Below, in pieces: positions 42,436-58,619 of a stretch of 64,000 nt of DNA. Numbering within the stretch: the stretch's first letter is position 1; each line of letters begins with the position of its first letter. A model generated the notes under the pieces. It was not told where the DNA came from and made no database searches. It was given only the letters and a program-made list of their open reading frames with translations. A program made the translations under genes and the position numbers. Where the stretch lies: assembly GCF_014203695.1 (NCBI RefSeq), contig NZ_JACHJO010000004.1, forward strand, positions 62,001 through 126,000. The letters run 5' to 3'. The stretch is from Nocardiopsis algeriensis. Its GTDB lineage: Bacteria; Actinomycetota; Actinomycetes; Streptosporangiales; Streptosporangiaceae.

Positions 42436-43533
42436 ATGGCCACTACTCCCCTGCACAGTGTCGCCGTCACCCGGATCGTTGTCCGTTCAAGCGATGGACG
42501 GATCCTCGTCATCCAGCGAGCCGACGACGGGCGATGGGTACCACCAGGCGGTGTGCTCGAACTCGATGAGAGTCCCCAGGAGTGCGCGGTGCGTGAGGTC
42601 CTGGAGGAAACCGGGGTGCGGGTCGAGCCCATGCGCCTGACCGGTGTCTACAAGAACATGCGACGCGGCATCGTCACCCTGGCGTTCCTGTGCAGGCCCG
42701 TGGGTGGCTCTCCTCGCCCGAGCGAGGAGAGCACCGAGGTCGTCTGGCTAACGCAGGAGGAAGCCGAGGCCCGTATCCATGAGGCGCAGGTGATCCGTAT
42801 CAGTGATGCGTTGTCTGATGGCGGCTCCTCGTACGCGTCCATGACGGTAGGCGGCTTCTTCCCTGAGCTTCAGACCACCTATGCCTGCTGCAAACTCCAG
42901 CAGGTGGGCCAAGTGCTGAACTCAGGCGGAAACGTGACGAGGGCCGTGGCCAGGCGGCGGGGTCAGCTCCGAAACGAAGTTCTCACCATCGACCAGAGGT
43001 GTGTCCTGGGAGACGCCAGCCTGGGCCATCCGGTCGTAGATCTCCAGGATGCGTTCCTTGGTGCGGTAGGTGCCGTACTTCTCCACGTCCTTCCGCTTCA
43101 CAATCGGGAAGGTCTCTATGATGTAGTCCACGTCATCACGGCTGATCCCGTAGAGGTGGAAGAAGAGTGCGTCCAACTCTGCCCGCATGGCAGTACGACG
43201 CTCCTCATTCCACCGAAACGGGGCACCTTCATCACCCAAGTCTCGCGCGAATGGCTCCATGTCAAAAGCAGTGTAGGTGAGCTCAAGAACCCGAGAATTA
43301 ATCCAGCTTTCCATTTCAAACCACCCTCGGGCGCCATTTTTTCCACTCGCCCCCCAAGACACCCTTGGCAATTGGTATGTAATAAAGTCCGAAAGGTGAG
43401 CACCCCCAAGCCTATTCCGACACACATAGTCAAATGGCATGGAATTAAAGTTAGCGAGCAGCACGCTAGCTTTGCCTTCATGGCCACAGGCAACTCGCAC
43501 AGTATAGTCCGTGGCAGTTCGAGGGATAATTGA
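42436..43533 (+). CDS. NUDIX hydrolase (fifth) with run-on C-terminus
   Basis: From ATG 42436 the first about 150 residues are a MutT-like NUDIX protein: VTRIVVRSSDGRILVIQRAD, then GGVLELDESPQECAVREVLE followed by ETGV. A normal family member would end near 42880. Instead the frame stays open to 43533 and reads the antisense strand of the methyltransferase 3' end, giving about 215 extra residues without meaning. The native stop was probably lost when the defence island joined here. A hairpin at 42884-42904 may terminate transcription before that point. Confidence 0.75.
   Translation: MATTPLHSVAVTRIVVRSSDGRILVIQRADDGRWVPPGGVLELDESPQECAVREVLEETGVRVEPMRLTGVYKNMRRGIVTLAFLCRPVGGSPRPSEESTEVVWLTQEEAEARIHEAQVIRISDALSDGGSSYASMTVGGFFPELQTTYACCKLQQVGQVLNSGGNVTRAVARRRGQLRNEVLTIDQRCVLGDASLGHPVVDLQDAFLGAVGAVLLHVLPLHNREGLYDVVHVITADPVEVEEECVQLCPHGSTTLLIPPKRGTFITQVSREWLHVKSSVGELKNPRINPAFHFKPPSGAIFSTRPPRHPWQLVCNKVRKVSTPKPIPTHIVKWHGIKVSEQHASFAFMATGNSHSIVRGSSRDN
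42884..42904. terminator. Bidirectional terminator-like hairpin
   Basis: CCTGCTG (42884-42890) pairs with CAGCAGG (42898-42904) between the convergent NUDIX and methyltransferase genes. Confidence 0.4.
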
Positions 43534-46500
43534 CGAGATCATGGTTCGCTCATCAGTGGATCGCGCAATATCTCGAAAAACTAGAAGCCAGTTGCGACCC
43601 CAGCTCCGAAGATCATCATCAAGCTGCCTGGGGTTTTTTAGAGCATATCTCCCCACTGGAAAGACATCCGGACTTTCCTTCTCATCAATCTTGACAACAT
43701 CTCCACCATCAACCACATAGGTGGCAAAGCGGTGATCGTAAGCATGAAGCATTTTCGCTTCATACATTGTTACATCGCGAACCGAACCAGAATCTTGCTT
43801 GCACAGTTCTACAGCTTGCTTCTTGCCCATGTCATAAATGCGGCGAACCCTAAACCCTGACCCCACCTTACTTTCCGACTCAATCCGCAACACTGCACCC
43901 TTCGAATACATTCCCAGAACAATATCCACATCTCGGCGCGACCGGAAAGTTGGACATGCTCCTGTATTGGGGCTGAGGAGCTTGATCTCCTCAGGGGTCA
44001 TGGTGAAGGCCTTGTCAGCGTCGTCGAGTTCGGCCGGATCGTGCAGGAAGAAAGCGAAGGATGCCTCGGGTTCGCGCATGTCGCGTCCTGCGAGGGACAG
44101 GATGCAGAACTTGAATGAGCGGTGCACTCCTTCGAACAAGGGCGCCGCGTTCTCGAAGTCGTAGAGGGCCGCAATCGATCCCTTCTCCACCAGGTCCTTG
44201 AAGAAGTGCTGTGTGGTGGCGTCGGTAGCAATTCCCGTAGGCACGATGATGCCCGTACGGCCGTGCGGACCGGTCAGCATCCGGTCGGCCTCGGAGAACA
44301 CCGCGTAGGTGTTGATGTCCCCTCGGCCGGTCAGCAGGTAGCGGCCACTCATGCGCAGGAAGTGGCTCTCCCCTTCCGCCCGGCGCTTGGCCTCCTCGAA
44401 TTCCTGGTAGAGGACCGAGCGGCTCGCGTCGGCCTTCAGGTCAGCGATCATGCGCTTGCGCTCGGCCGCGTTGCGCGCTTCGGCGATGGCCCTGTCGCGC
44501 TGGGCGAAGAATTCCTGTTCCTGGAGCTTGATCCGCTCCCACGGCGGGTTGCCCATCATGCAGTCGAAACCGCCGGCCCACCCTGTGGCCTCGTCCGCTC
44601 CCCGGCCGTCCTCCGGGACGCCGAACACGTCGGGGAACTCCAGGTGCCAGTGGAAGAACCGGTACTGCTCGCGCAGCCGTTCGATCTCTTCGATCGTGGT
44701 GAACGGCGCGCCGTTGCCCTTGGCGTTGGCGAGCTTGTACAGAACCTCCTGGGTCACCGCCTGCGGGGCGTCCTGGGTCTTGCGCCACACGAATGCCGCG
44801 CACCACGCGTCGGCAACTCGCCTGTTGCGCACGTACTCGTCGGAGGCGGTCCAGCCCTGGTAGGCCTTTTCCTGATCGCGCACCTGGTCGAGGGAGTCGC
44901 CCACGACCGAGGTGATCTCGCGCAGGCCTTCGGCAAGAGCCGTGTTGGCGACGCCGGCCGCGTCGCTCTTGATGTCGAACAGGCCGAGCTGGCCGCCGCG
45001 CTCGGCGCTGTTGGTCTTGGCGAGGAAGCGCGCGTACTTCTTGTCATCACCCTCGATGGGCTTGAACGCCTCGTCGGGGATGCCGCCCTTGATGAGCGAC
45101 GGCGTGGCACCGATCAACGCGTTGCCGTGCTTGACATGCGCATCCAGGAAGTTCAGCGGTTTGCCCGGCTCCAGGGCCTCCAGCCACAGCGACACCTTGG
45201 CCAGCTCCACCGCCATCGGGTTGAGGTCCACGCCGTAGATGCACCGGGCGACCACATCGTGCATGGCGCTGCGCACCGCGCCCACGGTCGGCTCGGGGTT
45301 GCCCTCACGCACGGCGGCGACCTGCTTGGCGATACGTCGCGCCGCAGCCACCAGGAAGTGTCCCGACCCGCAGGCCGGGTCGCACACGGTCAACTCCAGC
45401 AGCTCGCCGACCACGGCCTCAGTACTGTCGGGCTGGCCGGCCTTGGTGGCCTTCTCGTGTCCGCGCTTGACCGCGTCGTCGATCACCGGGTCCAGTGCCG
45501 AGTCGAGCAGGGTCTCGATGAGCGAGGACGGCGTGTAGTACGACCCCGTCGTCTTGCGGTCGTTGCCGCCGATGACCTTCAGTTCGAAGGACAGGTCCGA
45601 GGCGTTGTACTTGGGTACCAGCTCCAGCAGCGACTCGTAGATGGAGCCCAGTTCCTCGGCGTCCAGGTCGCGGTAGTTCACCGTGCGCCAGCGGCGTGCC
45701 TCGGCGTCACGGACCTGGGACAGGTGGCGCACCGCGCCGAGCAGGTGCTCGTTGGCCAACTTCAGGCCGCGCAGCGGCGCATCCGCCTCCGTGTCGGTGA
45801 ACAGGCCGCCGAGCGCGGGGATGCCCAGCTCGGGGCGGCCGTCCGGGTGCTTCTCGGTGCCCCCCAGCGCGGCGAGCAGGAGCTTCAGCGCCTCGTACTG
45901 GTCGTTGTGTGCGGTGCCCCGGCGCCTGCGGGCGTGCCGGCGCAGGCGTGCGGTGGAGAAGTAGGCGGCGTACCGCTCCTTGGCCTGCTCGCTCGTGCCG
46001 GGAGGGTGCAGGGCGCCGCGGTCCTCGGCGACGAACACGAACAGCATCCGGTACACCAGCCGCAGCAGTGCCGCGTGGAAAGCCTTGAGGTCCAGGTCCT
46101 TGCGCAGGTCGGGGTTGGCGCGCAGGAATCCGGTGCCGAGTACGGTGATGGCCTCGCGGACGTTCTCGCTGAGGTGCTTCAGAGCACGCGAGCCCGACTC
46201 GACGGCGTCGGCACGCCACTTCTCCAGCCAGCAGGACGAGGGCGCCTTGCCCTCCTCCACCTCGAACCGGGAGGCGTGCAGCAGCCGGTACAGCAGCACG
46301 AACTCGTTGAACAGCTCGCCGTCGAAGATCGCTTCGAGGTCGAACTCGACGTAGGCGGCGGTGGCCAGGGCGCTGGAGTCGCGCAGCAACCGCACCTGGC
46401 GGCCGTTGGTGAGCACCGCCCACAGGTGGGCCGAGGAGCTGTTGAGCAGCTCCTGCACGTGGGACTGCGGCGGTACGGTTCCCACACCGCCGGACCGCTT

Positions 46501-46929
46501 GTCCAGCTCGTGGTGCCAGGCCACCACATGGACCGGCACGTGCTGCCACAGGTGGGAGACAGTGAAGCTCTTGGCCCCGTCGTCGCTCTTGAGCCCCTCA
46601 CCCGGGACGGCGGGCAGCCGGCCGAAGCCGAGTTCATTGAACAGCGGCTCCAGCCACTGGGAGAGGGCGGCGTTGACCGAGTCGACGGCCGGGGTGCCGT
46701 CGGTGGCGGTCGGCAGCTTCGTGCGCAGTTCGCGCCAGACGCCCTTGAGGTAGTCCCAGTGGCGTTCGGCCTCGTCGCTCACCGAGCGGACGCCGAAGAC
46801 GTTGTAGTCGGCGGGCTTGGAGCCGGGCACGTCCTTGCCCTCGGAGATGCGGACGAGCATGTCCGTGGGCAGCAGTCCACCGACGGTGTGGACCGCGCTG
46901 AACACCTGGTTGCGTGCGATGGCGGACAT
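42922..46929 (-). CDS. Eco57I/MmeI-type adenine-specific DNA methyltransferase
   Basis: 1335 aa. The N-terminal 450 residues are helical with a LTNGRQVRLLRD strand block as in type IIG/BREX-like methylases. Methylase core: TGSYYTPSSLIETLL (motif X), DPACGSGHFLVAA (motif I, about 517-529) and NPPWER (motif IV, 794-799). The remainder is the target-recognition region; residues about 1000-1213 are encoded by markedly AT-richer DNA than the rest, hinting at an exchanged specificity domain. No PD-(D/E)XK nuclease is evident in it. It overlaps the SNF2 gene (ATGA) and is the third gene of the kinase-helicase operon. Probably modifies host DNA at N6-adenine as self-marking, similar to DrmMI or PglX. 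Confidence 0.88.
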   Translation of the reverse strand: MSAIARNQVFSAVHTVGGLLPTDMLVRISEGKDVPGSKPADYNVFGVRSVSDEAERHWDYLKGVWRELRTKLPTATDGTPAVDSVNAALSQWLEPLFNELGFGRLPAVPGEGLKSDDGAKSFTVSHLWQHVPVHVVAWHHELDKRSGGVGTVPPQSHVQELLNSSSAHLWAVLTNGRQVRLLRDSSALATAAYVEFDLEAIFDGELFNEFVLLYRLLHASRFEVEEGKAPSSCWLEKWRADAVESGSRALKHLSENVREAITVLGTGFLRANPDLRKDLDLKAFHAALLRLVYRMLFVFVAEDRGALHPPGTSEQAKERYAAYFSTARLRRHARRRRGTAHNDQYEALKLLLAALGGTEKHPDGRPELGIPALGGLFTDTEADAPLRGLKLANEHLLGAVRHLSQVRDAEARRWRTVNYRDLDAEELGSIYESLLELVPKYNASDLSFELKVIGGNDRKTTGSYYTPSSLIETLLDSALDPVIDDAVKRGHEKATKAGQPDSTEAVVGELLELTVCDPACGSGHFLVAAARRIAKQVAAVREGNPEPTVGAVRSAMHDVVARCIYGVDLNPMAVELAKVSLWLEALEPGKPLNFLDAHVKHGNALIGATPSLIKGGIPDEAFKPIEGDDKKYARFLAKTNSAERGGQLGLFDIKSDAAGVANTALAEGLREITSVVGDSLDQVRDQEKAYQGWTASDEYVRNRRVADAWCAAFVWRKTQDAPQAVTQEVLYKLANAKGNGAPFTTIEEIERLREQYRFFHWHLEFPDVFGVPEDGRGADEATGWAGGFDCMMGNPPWERIKLQEQEFFAQRDRAIAEARNAAERKRMIADLKADASRSVLYQEFEEAKRRAEGESHFLRMSGRYLLTGRGDINTYAVFSEADRMLTGPHGRTGIIVPTGIATDATTQHFFKDLVEKGSIAALYDFENAAPLFEGVHRSFKFCILSLAGRDMREPEASFAFFLHDPAELDDADKAFTMTPEEIKLLSPNTGACPTFRSRRDVDIVLGMYSKGAVLRIESESKVGSGFRVRRIYDMGKKQAVELCKQDSGSVRDVTMYEAKMLHAYDHRFATYVVDGGDVVKIDEKESPDVFPVGRYALKNPRQLDDDLRSWGRNWLLVFRDIARSTDERTMISSIIPRTATDYTVRVACGHEGKASVLLANFNSMPFDYVCRNRLGGAHLSDFITYQLPRVSWGASGKNGARGWFEMESWINSRVLELTYTAFDMEPFARDLGDEGAPFRWNEERRTAMRAELDALFFHLYGISRDDVDYIIETFPIVKRKDVEKYGTYRTKERILEIYDRMAQAGVSQDTPLVDGENFVSELTPPPGHGPRHVSA

Positions 46930-49900
46930 CAGGCAGCACCTCCGGCGGGGGCGGCGGGGTTGGCGACGGGCAGGTAGACGTAGACGCCGAGGATGTCGGC
47001 GGGTTTCTGGGCCTGGACCTTCAGGCCGCGGCGGATCTCGTCGGCGGCCGAGCGCACGCGGCGGTGGGAGTCGGCGAGCTCGGCGGCCAGCTCGTCGCCG
47101 TAGGCGTCGAGGTGGTCGGCGGTGGCGGGCAGCACGTCCAGGACGCGGCGCACGGTGTTCTCACCCATGGTGGGGGCGGTGTTCTCGGTGGCCTGCACCT
47201 CCAGCAGCGCGGCGGCCTCGCCCGGGTCGAGCCAGGTGGCGCGGTCGGGGGCGCCGGTGAAGGCGAGCAGGCGGGCGTCCTCGGCGACCAGCTGCCGGGT
47301 TCCGTGCCGGGAGGGCAGGGTGAGGTGGAACCGGTAGCGCACCAGCAGCAGGGTGGTGCGGGTGGACACCTGGTCGGTGCGGATCACGCCGCAGCGGCGG
47401 GCGGGGCGGTGCTCGTCATCGCCGGTGGCGTCCAGGGCGGTGTCGAGCACGTAGGAGGCCACGGCGCCCACGACCGGGTCGGTGCGCACCAGCGCGGCCT
47501 CGCCGCGGGGCACGGCCGCGGTGTCGCGGAAGGGCAGGGGCCGGTTCTTCTCGACCGTGTCGGCGCCCACCAGGGGCAGGAGGGCGTCGCGCAGGCCCAC
47601 GGGGGTGGTGGTCACGTCGGCGCGGAATCCGGCCTCGCCGTCGGGCAGGTCGGTGACCAGGGCGCCCAGGCCGCGCAGGGACTCCTCGGTGAAGGCGCAC
47701 ACCTCGTCGGCACCGCCCAGGACCTCGCGCAGGGCGGCGACCTCGCGGGCCACCTCCTCGGGGTGGATGGAGCGCTGGGCGTAGCGGGTGCGGGAGGTCT
47801 TCTCGCGTTCGGCGGCCGAGCGCCACTCCTCCTCCACCTTCTGAGAGCGCGTGTTGAGCTCTTCGGTGCCGAAGAGGGCCTCCTGCTCGCCCTGGCGGCT
47901 ACGCATCAGCAGCCATTCGACGAGGGCGTCGGTGACCCCGGCTGAGGACTCGTCGGGCACCGACACCGAGATGCCCAGGTCCTTGCGGATCTGGCGGTGC
48001 TTCTTGATGAGGACTTCGAGGACCTTGCCGTCGATGCCGTTGTCCTCGCCGTAGAGGGTGACGACGCGGACCTGGTCGCGCTGCTGGCCGTAGCGGTCGA
48101 CGCGGCCCTCGCGCTGGTCGTGGCGGGTGGGGTTCCAGGCCAGGTCGTAGTGGACGACGGCGTCGAAGTAGTGCTGGAGGTTGACGCCCTCGGACAGGCA
48201 GTCGGTGGCCACCAGTACGCGGCGTGTCCGCGACCCCTCGGTGTCGCCGGCGGCGCGGGCGGCCTCGGCGGCCTCCTCGGCGAGTTCCTCGATGCGCTCC
48301 ACGCGCTGCTGGGGGGAGATCTTGCCGGTGACGGCCTTGACGGTGGTCTTCCAGCCGTTCTTGCCCCCCTTGTCGATGGGGCTCTTGCCCTTGGGTGCGG
48401 TCTCGCCGCTGAGGTAGGCGGCGACGTACTCGGCGGTGTCGATGTAGCGGCAGAAGACGATGGGGTTGTAGCCGTCGGCGAGGAGTTCCTTGAGCTGGTC
48501 GAGCAGGGCCTGGAGCTTGTGGTCCTTCTCGGGGCCCTCCAGGGCCTCGGCGCGGCGGGCCAGGGCCAAGAGGGGGTTGGTCTCGGCTTCGGCGGTCTCG
48601 GCGCCGGGTGCGGTGTCCAGGCCCTCCAGGGCGTCTGCGTCGGCTGCGTCGCGCGTGAGCGGGGCGCCGAGGGCGTCGGCCTCCTCGGCGCTCTGGGCGG
48701 CGGCCGCGGCCGAGCGGGTGGTGAGGGTCTTGGCAGCGGCGCGCGGGGAGGAGACCAGGGAGCGCAGGAGGGCGATGGCCGACCACCAGGCGACGCGGGC
48801 CTCGCGCCTGCCCTGGGCGCCGGCGTGTTCGACGCGTTCGCCGGCGTAGGCGAGGGCGTCGTCGAGCAGGCTCTTGTACTCGGGCGAGAGGCGGTAGGTC
48901 TCGTCGCGGAACAGGCGGTCGGAGGGGAAGGCGGTGGTCTCGGCGAGGGAGTCGTCGACCAGGCCGTCCTGCTCGCGGGTCAGGTACTGGCGCACGTCGG
49001 CGCGCTTGCGCTGGACGAAGTGGCGGGCCAGCAGGCGGCGGCCCTCGTCGGTGTCCAGTCTCAGCTGGGGGTCGGCCAGGCGGGGGTCGAGCAGCCCGAT
49101 GAGGTTGCGGAAGGCCGATTCCTTGCCGCTGTGCGGGGTGGCGGTGACCAGGAGCAGGTGGCGTTCGGGGTCGGCGGAGACCTTCTGCAGGAGTTCGTAG
49201 CGCAGCTGGTTCTGGTTGCGCCGGCTGCCGGTGAGGTCGTCGGCGGACACGCAGGTGTGGGCCTCGTCGACGATCACCAGGTCGGGGCAGTGGCGCACGA
49301 AGTCGTCGCGGTGGCGGGTGGACTTGATGAAGTCGGTGGAGACGATGACGTGCTTGTACCTGTCGAACAGGGACTGGCCCAGGTCCAGGCCGCGCTCCAG
49401 GCGGGTGACGGTGGAGGAGAGCACGAGTTCGGCGTCGATGCCGAACTTGGTGCGCAGCTCCTCCTGCCACTGTTCGGCCAGGGCCGGGGAGCACAGGACG
49501 GCCAGGCCGCTCGCCTCGCCCTGGGCGAGCAGCTCGGAGGCGATCAGTCCTGCCTCGACGGTCTTGCCGATACCGACGTCGTCGCCGATGAGCAGGCGCA
49601 CGGTCTGCTGGCGCAGCGCCATGAGCAGGGGCACGAGCTGGTAGGCGCGGGGCTGGACGGCGATCCCGGCCAGGGAGCGGAAAGGCCCGGCGCCGGAGCG
49701 GAAGCCGATGCGCAGGGCGCTGCGCAGCAGTCCGGCGGCGCGGGCGTTGCCCAGGTCGGAGGGGGTGGGCGGGGCGAAACGGGCCTGCTCGACCCTCTCG
49801 AAGGCGGGGAAGAGAGCGGCCACGTCGTCGTCGCTGCCGCCCAGCGGACGCAGGACCAGCATGTCGTCGGCGCTCTCGGGGAGCACCACCCATTCGCGTC

Positions 49901-49943
49901 CCCTGGCCGAGACCAGGGATCCGGGGGCGTACGCGGTGGTCAT
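46929..49943 (-). CDS. SNF2/RapA-like helicase of the defence operon
   Basis: 1004 aa from ATG 49943. Q-like VQPRAYQLVPLL, Walker A LIGDDVGIGKTVEAGL (K127), VIVDEAHTC (226-229), LLVTATPHSGKE. C-terminal lobe: IVFCRYIDTAEYV, LVATDCLSEGVNLQ and HDQREGRVDRYGQQRDQV (motif VI). An about 90-residue Ala-rich linker separates the lobes. The last 250 residues are unassigned. It begins 46 bp after the kinase-helicase gene and overlaps the methyltransferase start, so the three form one operon. Role by analogy: ATP-driven DNA translocation as DrmD in DISARM. Confidence 0.88.
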   Translation of the reverse strand: MTTAYAPGSLVSARGREWVVLPESADDMLVLRPLGGSDDDVAALFPAFERVEQARFAPPTPSDLGNARAAGLLRSALRIGFRSGAGPFRSLAGIAVQPRAYQLVPLLMALRQQTVRLLIGDDVGIGKTVEAGLIASELLAQGEASGLAVLCSPALAEQWQEELRTKFGIDAELVLSSTVTRLERGLDLGQSLFDRYKHVIVSTDFIKSTRHRDDFVRHCPDLVIVDEAHTCVSADDLTGSRRNQNQLRYELLQKVSADPERHLLLVTATPHSGKESAFRNLIGLLDPRLADPQLRLDTDEGRRLLARHFVQRKRADVRQYLTREQDGLVDDSLAETTAFPSDRLFRDETYRLSPEYKSLLDDALAYAGERVEHAGAQGRREARVAWWSAIALLRSLVSSPRAAAKTLTTRSAAAAAQSAEEADALGAPLTRDAADADALEGLDTAPGAETAEAETNPLLALARRAEALEGPEKDHKLQALLDQLKELLADGYNPIVFCRYIDTAEYVAAYLSGETAPKGKSPIDKGGKNGWKTTVKAVTGKISPQQRVERIEELAEEAAEAARAAGDTEGSRTRRVLVATDCLSEGVNLQHYFDAVVHYDLAWNPTRHDQREGRVDRYGQQRDQVRVVTLYGEDNGIDGKVLEVLIKKHRQIRKDLGISVSVPDESSAGVTDALVEWLLMRSRQGEQEALFGTEELNTRSQKVEEEWRSAAEREKTSRTRYAQRSIHPEEVAREVAALREVLGGADEVCAFTEESLRGLGALVTDLPDGEAGFRADVTTTPVGLRDALLPLVGADTVEKNRPLPFRDTAAVPRGEAALVRTDPVVGAVASYVLDTALDATGDDEHRPARRCGVIRTDQVSTRTTLLLVRYRFHLTLPSRHGTRQLVAEDARLLAFTGAPDRATWLDPGEAAALLEVQATENTAPTMGENTVRRVLDVLPATADHLDAYGDELAAELADSHRRVRSAADEIRRGLKVQAQKPADILGVYVYLPVANPAAPAGGAA

Positions 49944-49989
49944 GGAACCTCGATCATCTGGATGTGTGACGGGGGTGTGTCGGTACCGG

Positions 49990-56232
<6,243 letters not shown>

Positions 56233-56677
56233 CGCTGTCCCTCGCGCTGCGCCGTTGCCGCGCCCGCGCGCCCAGGCGCGGGAAGCGGTGCCTCAAGACG
56301 GAAGCCTGCCACCGGGGGAGTCACCGCCACAGGCTCCATGCTGTTTACATCGCAAACATACATAACCGCGACAGTATTCAGCAACCCCGAAAGAGGCCGG
56401 GCCAGGCTTGGCGCACCCACCGGGGCCGACATGGACACCCTTCACGCGGTAGGACGCCCAGGATGATCGCGAGGATGACATGAGCACACCTCAACCGCCA
56501 CCGCATTCAAAAATTGACGCGATTCCGACATCTGAAAGGCCCGCATACCGCCAGAAAGCACCGTCGGAGCACCCACTGAGACACTCGACACCCCCTCCCC
56601 CACCCCGAACGAAGTGCGTTAACGGTGCAAACGCCAGGCCAATGGCACCTTCCCAGCCCCACGTGTACTGTGAACGC
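56233..56677. promoter_or_regulatory. Divergent control region of the defence island
   Basis: 445 bp between the outward-facing kinase-helicase and HTH-methylase genes; it must contain both promoters. It is AT-richer around 56340-56390 and 56500-56530. The HTH of the divergent methylase makes it a natural autoregulatory site. No repeat or palindrome stands out by eye. Confidence 0.5.
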
Positions 56678-58339
56678 ATGGAGTCCCGAGACGCGAGCAC
56701 CCTGAGTGACCGCCATGTCACCGCCGCCGACATCGCCCGGCTGGCCGGCGTGACCCGCGCGGCCGTCTCCAACTGGCGCCGCCGCCACGACGACTTCCCC
56801 TCCCCCGCCGGAGGCACCTCCTCCAGCCCGCTCTTCTCCCTGGAGAAGGTGCGCGCATGGCTGGAGAGCCAGAACAAGGGCACCGAGGAATCCGCCGAGG
56901 TGCGGCTGTGGCACACGCTGCGCGGCGACTACTCGACCCACATGCTGCGGGGCCTGGCCGACGTGGCCGACCACCTGTGGCGGGGCGAGCGCGGCGGTCT
57001 CGGCGACACGGCGGTGGGCCTCGTCGACGCGCTCGCCGAAGAGTCCTCCCCCGGGGCGCTCACGCGGGCGCTCACCACGAGGTTCCTGAACGCGGGCGAG
57101 CGGTCGGGGACAGCCTCGGGCTCCACCGCGCGGCTCGTGCGGGCGCTGGCGTCCCTGACCCGCCCGGACGCGCGCAGCGTCTTCGACCCCGCGTGCGGCA
57201 CCGGGTCGCTGCTGTTCTCCGTGGGGGCTCCCGGGGCACGGCGCACCGGACAGGACACCGACCCCGACGCCGTCCGGCTTGTGCGCGCGCGCTCGGTGCT
57301 GGAACTGGGCACCGAGGCCGACGTGCGCGTGGGCGACGCGCTGCGCGCCGACCGGTGGCCCGGCCACCGGGCCGAGCTGGTGGTGTGCGACCCGCCGGCG
57401 GCCACCACCGACTGGGGGCGCGAGGAACTGCTCATGGACCCGCGCTGGGAGCTGGCGCTGCCGCCCAAGGCCGAGGGAGAACTGGCCTGGCTCCAGCACG
57501 CCTATGCCCACACCGCGCCCGGCGGGCAGACCGCGGTGGTGCTCTCCACTTCGTGCGCCTACCGGCGCACGGGGCGGCGCATCCGGGCCGACCTGGTGCG
57601 GCGCGGACTGCTCACGGACGTGTTCGCGCTGCCCGCAGGCCTGGCGGCCGCGCATTCCCAACCGGTGCACCTGTGGCTGCTGCGCCGCCCGCTGGACGAG
57701 GGCGACACGGCACGCACGGTACGGATGTGGGATCTGAGCGGGGCCGATCCCGACGGCGGCTGGGAACTGCCCGCAGAGCCCGACGCCGAGGTGGCGCTGA
57801 TCGACCTGCTCGACGACGACGTCGACCTGACCCCGGCCCGGCACGCCGCCCCCGACCCCGGCGAGGTACCCGCGGCGTTCGCCTCCACGAGGGGCGAGCT
57901 GGTCGCCCTGGCGGCCGAGCTGGTCAAGGCTCTGCCGGAGCTGGCCGCCGGAGCGCCGGGGGCGGGCTTCGCCGCGCAGGTGAAGGTGGCGGAACTGGCC
58001 GACGCGGGGCTGGTGGACCTGGACGGGGAGCTGCCGCGTTCGGCGAGCGGGCAGGTGGACACCGACTTCCTCAACGGATTCCTGGCCAGCGCGGCCAACA
58101 CGCGCCGGTCCACCAGCGCCAGCGGGACCTTCCGCACCGACGCCCGCGCGGCGCGCATCCCCAAGCTGGAGGTGGCCGAGCAGCGCCGCTACGGTGCGGC
58201 CTTCCGGGCGGTGACCGACTTCGAGCGCCGGGCCCGGGAGCTGTCGGCACTGGCGTCGCAGGCGGCGGAGCTGGCCCGCGAGGGGCTGACCAGCGGAGTG
58301 CTGCGGCCGGAAGGCACGGAGGACAGCGGCGGGGAGTGA
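56678..58339 (+). CDS. HTH-containing N-6 DNA methylase-like protein
   Basis: 553 aa from ATG 56678 (the frame is open further upstream). Residues about 12-65 form a MerR/Xis-like helix-turn-helix (VTAADIARLAGVTRAAVSNW). Residues about 165-330 are an HsdM-like Rossmann methylase: FDPACGTGSLLFS (motif I) and VVCDPPAATTDWG at the motif IV position. Most relatives have NPPF/Y or DPPY there; Ala replaces the aromatic residue that stacks on the flipped base, so activity may be lost or altered. It could act as a DNA-binding regulator or specificity factor. It is divergent from the kinase-helicase operon. Related proteins occur widely in actinomycetes without a nuclease. Confidence 0.8.
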   Translation: MESRDASTLSDRHVTAADIARLAGVTRAAVSNWRRRHDDFPSPAGGTSSSPLFSLEKVRAWLESQNKGTEESAEVRLWHTLRGDYSTHMLRGLADVADHLWRGERGGLGDTAVGLVDALAEESSPGALTRALTTRFLNAGERSGTASGSTARLVRALASLTRPDARSVFDPACGTGSLLFSVGAPGARRTGQDTDPDAVRLVRARSVLELGTEADVRVGDALRADRWPGHRAELVVCDPPAATTDWGREELLMDPRWELALPPKAEGELAWLQHAYAHTAPGGQTAVVLSTSCAYRRTGRRIRADLVRRGLLTDVFALPAGLAAAHSQPVHLWLLRRPLDEGDTARTVRMWDLSGADPDGGWELPAEPDAEVALIDLLDDDVDLTPARHAAPDPGEVPAAFASTRGELVALAAELVKALPELAAGAPGAGFAAQVKVAELADAGLVDLDGELPRSASGQVDTDFLNGFLASAANTRRSTSASGTFRTDARAARIPKLEVAEQRRYGAAFRAVTDFERRARELSALASQAAELAREGLTSGVLRPEGTEDSGGE

Positions 58340-58619
58340 CGCCGGGCCGGGGAAACGACCGCACCGACCGCACCGGCGCCAGGCGGCTGAAGCAGCTCGG
58401 AAGGGGCCCGCCAAGGTGCATTACATGGACAGCACCGAGACGGGCGGAAGATGACAGCGGGCCGTATCCCCGGCTCGCTCCGGCGCATACCTCGGAGGCG
58501 GATGCGAGAGCTGCCGGAACCGAGTCCGAGCGCGTCATCCGGAACTGAGTCGTTCCTGACCGCTCTCGGGACGTTCCGGGCCCTCGCCCCGAGGTCGCAG
58601 ACCACAGACAGGGATGCGG

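Noticed and set aside
44122..46977. 951-aa plus-strand open frame
   Set aside because: Antisense shadow of the Eco57I methyltransferase, caused by high GC at third positions.
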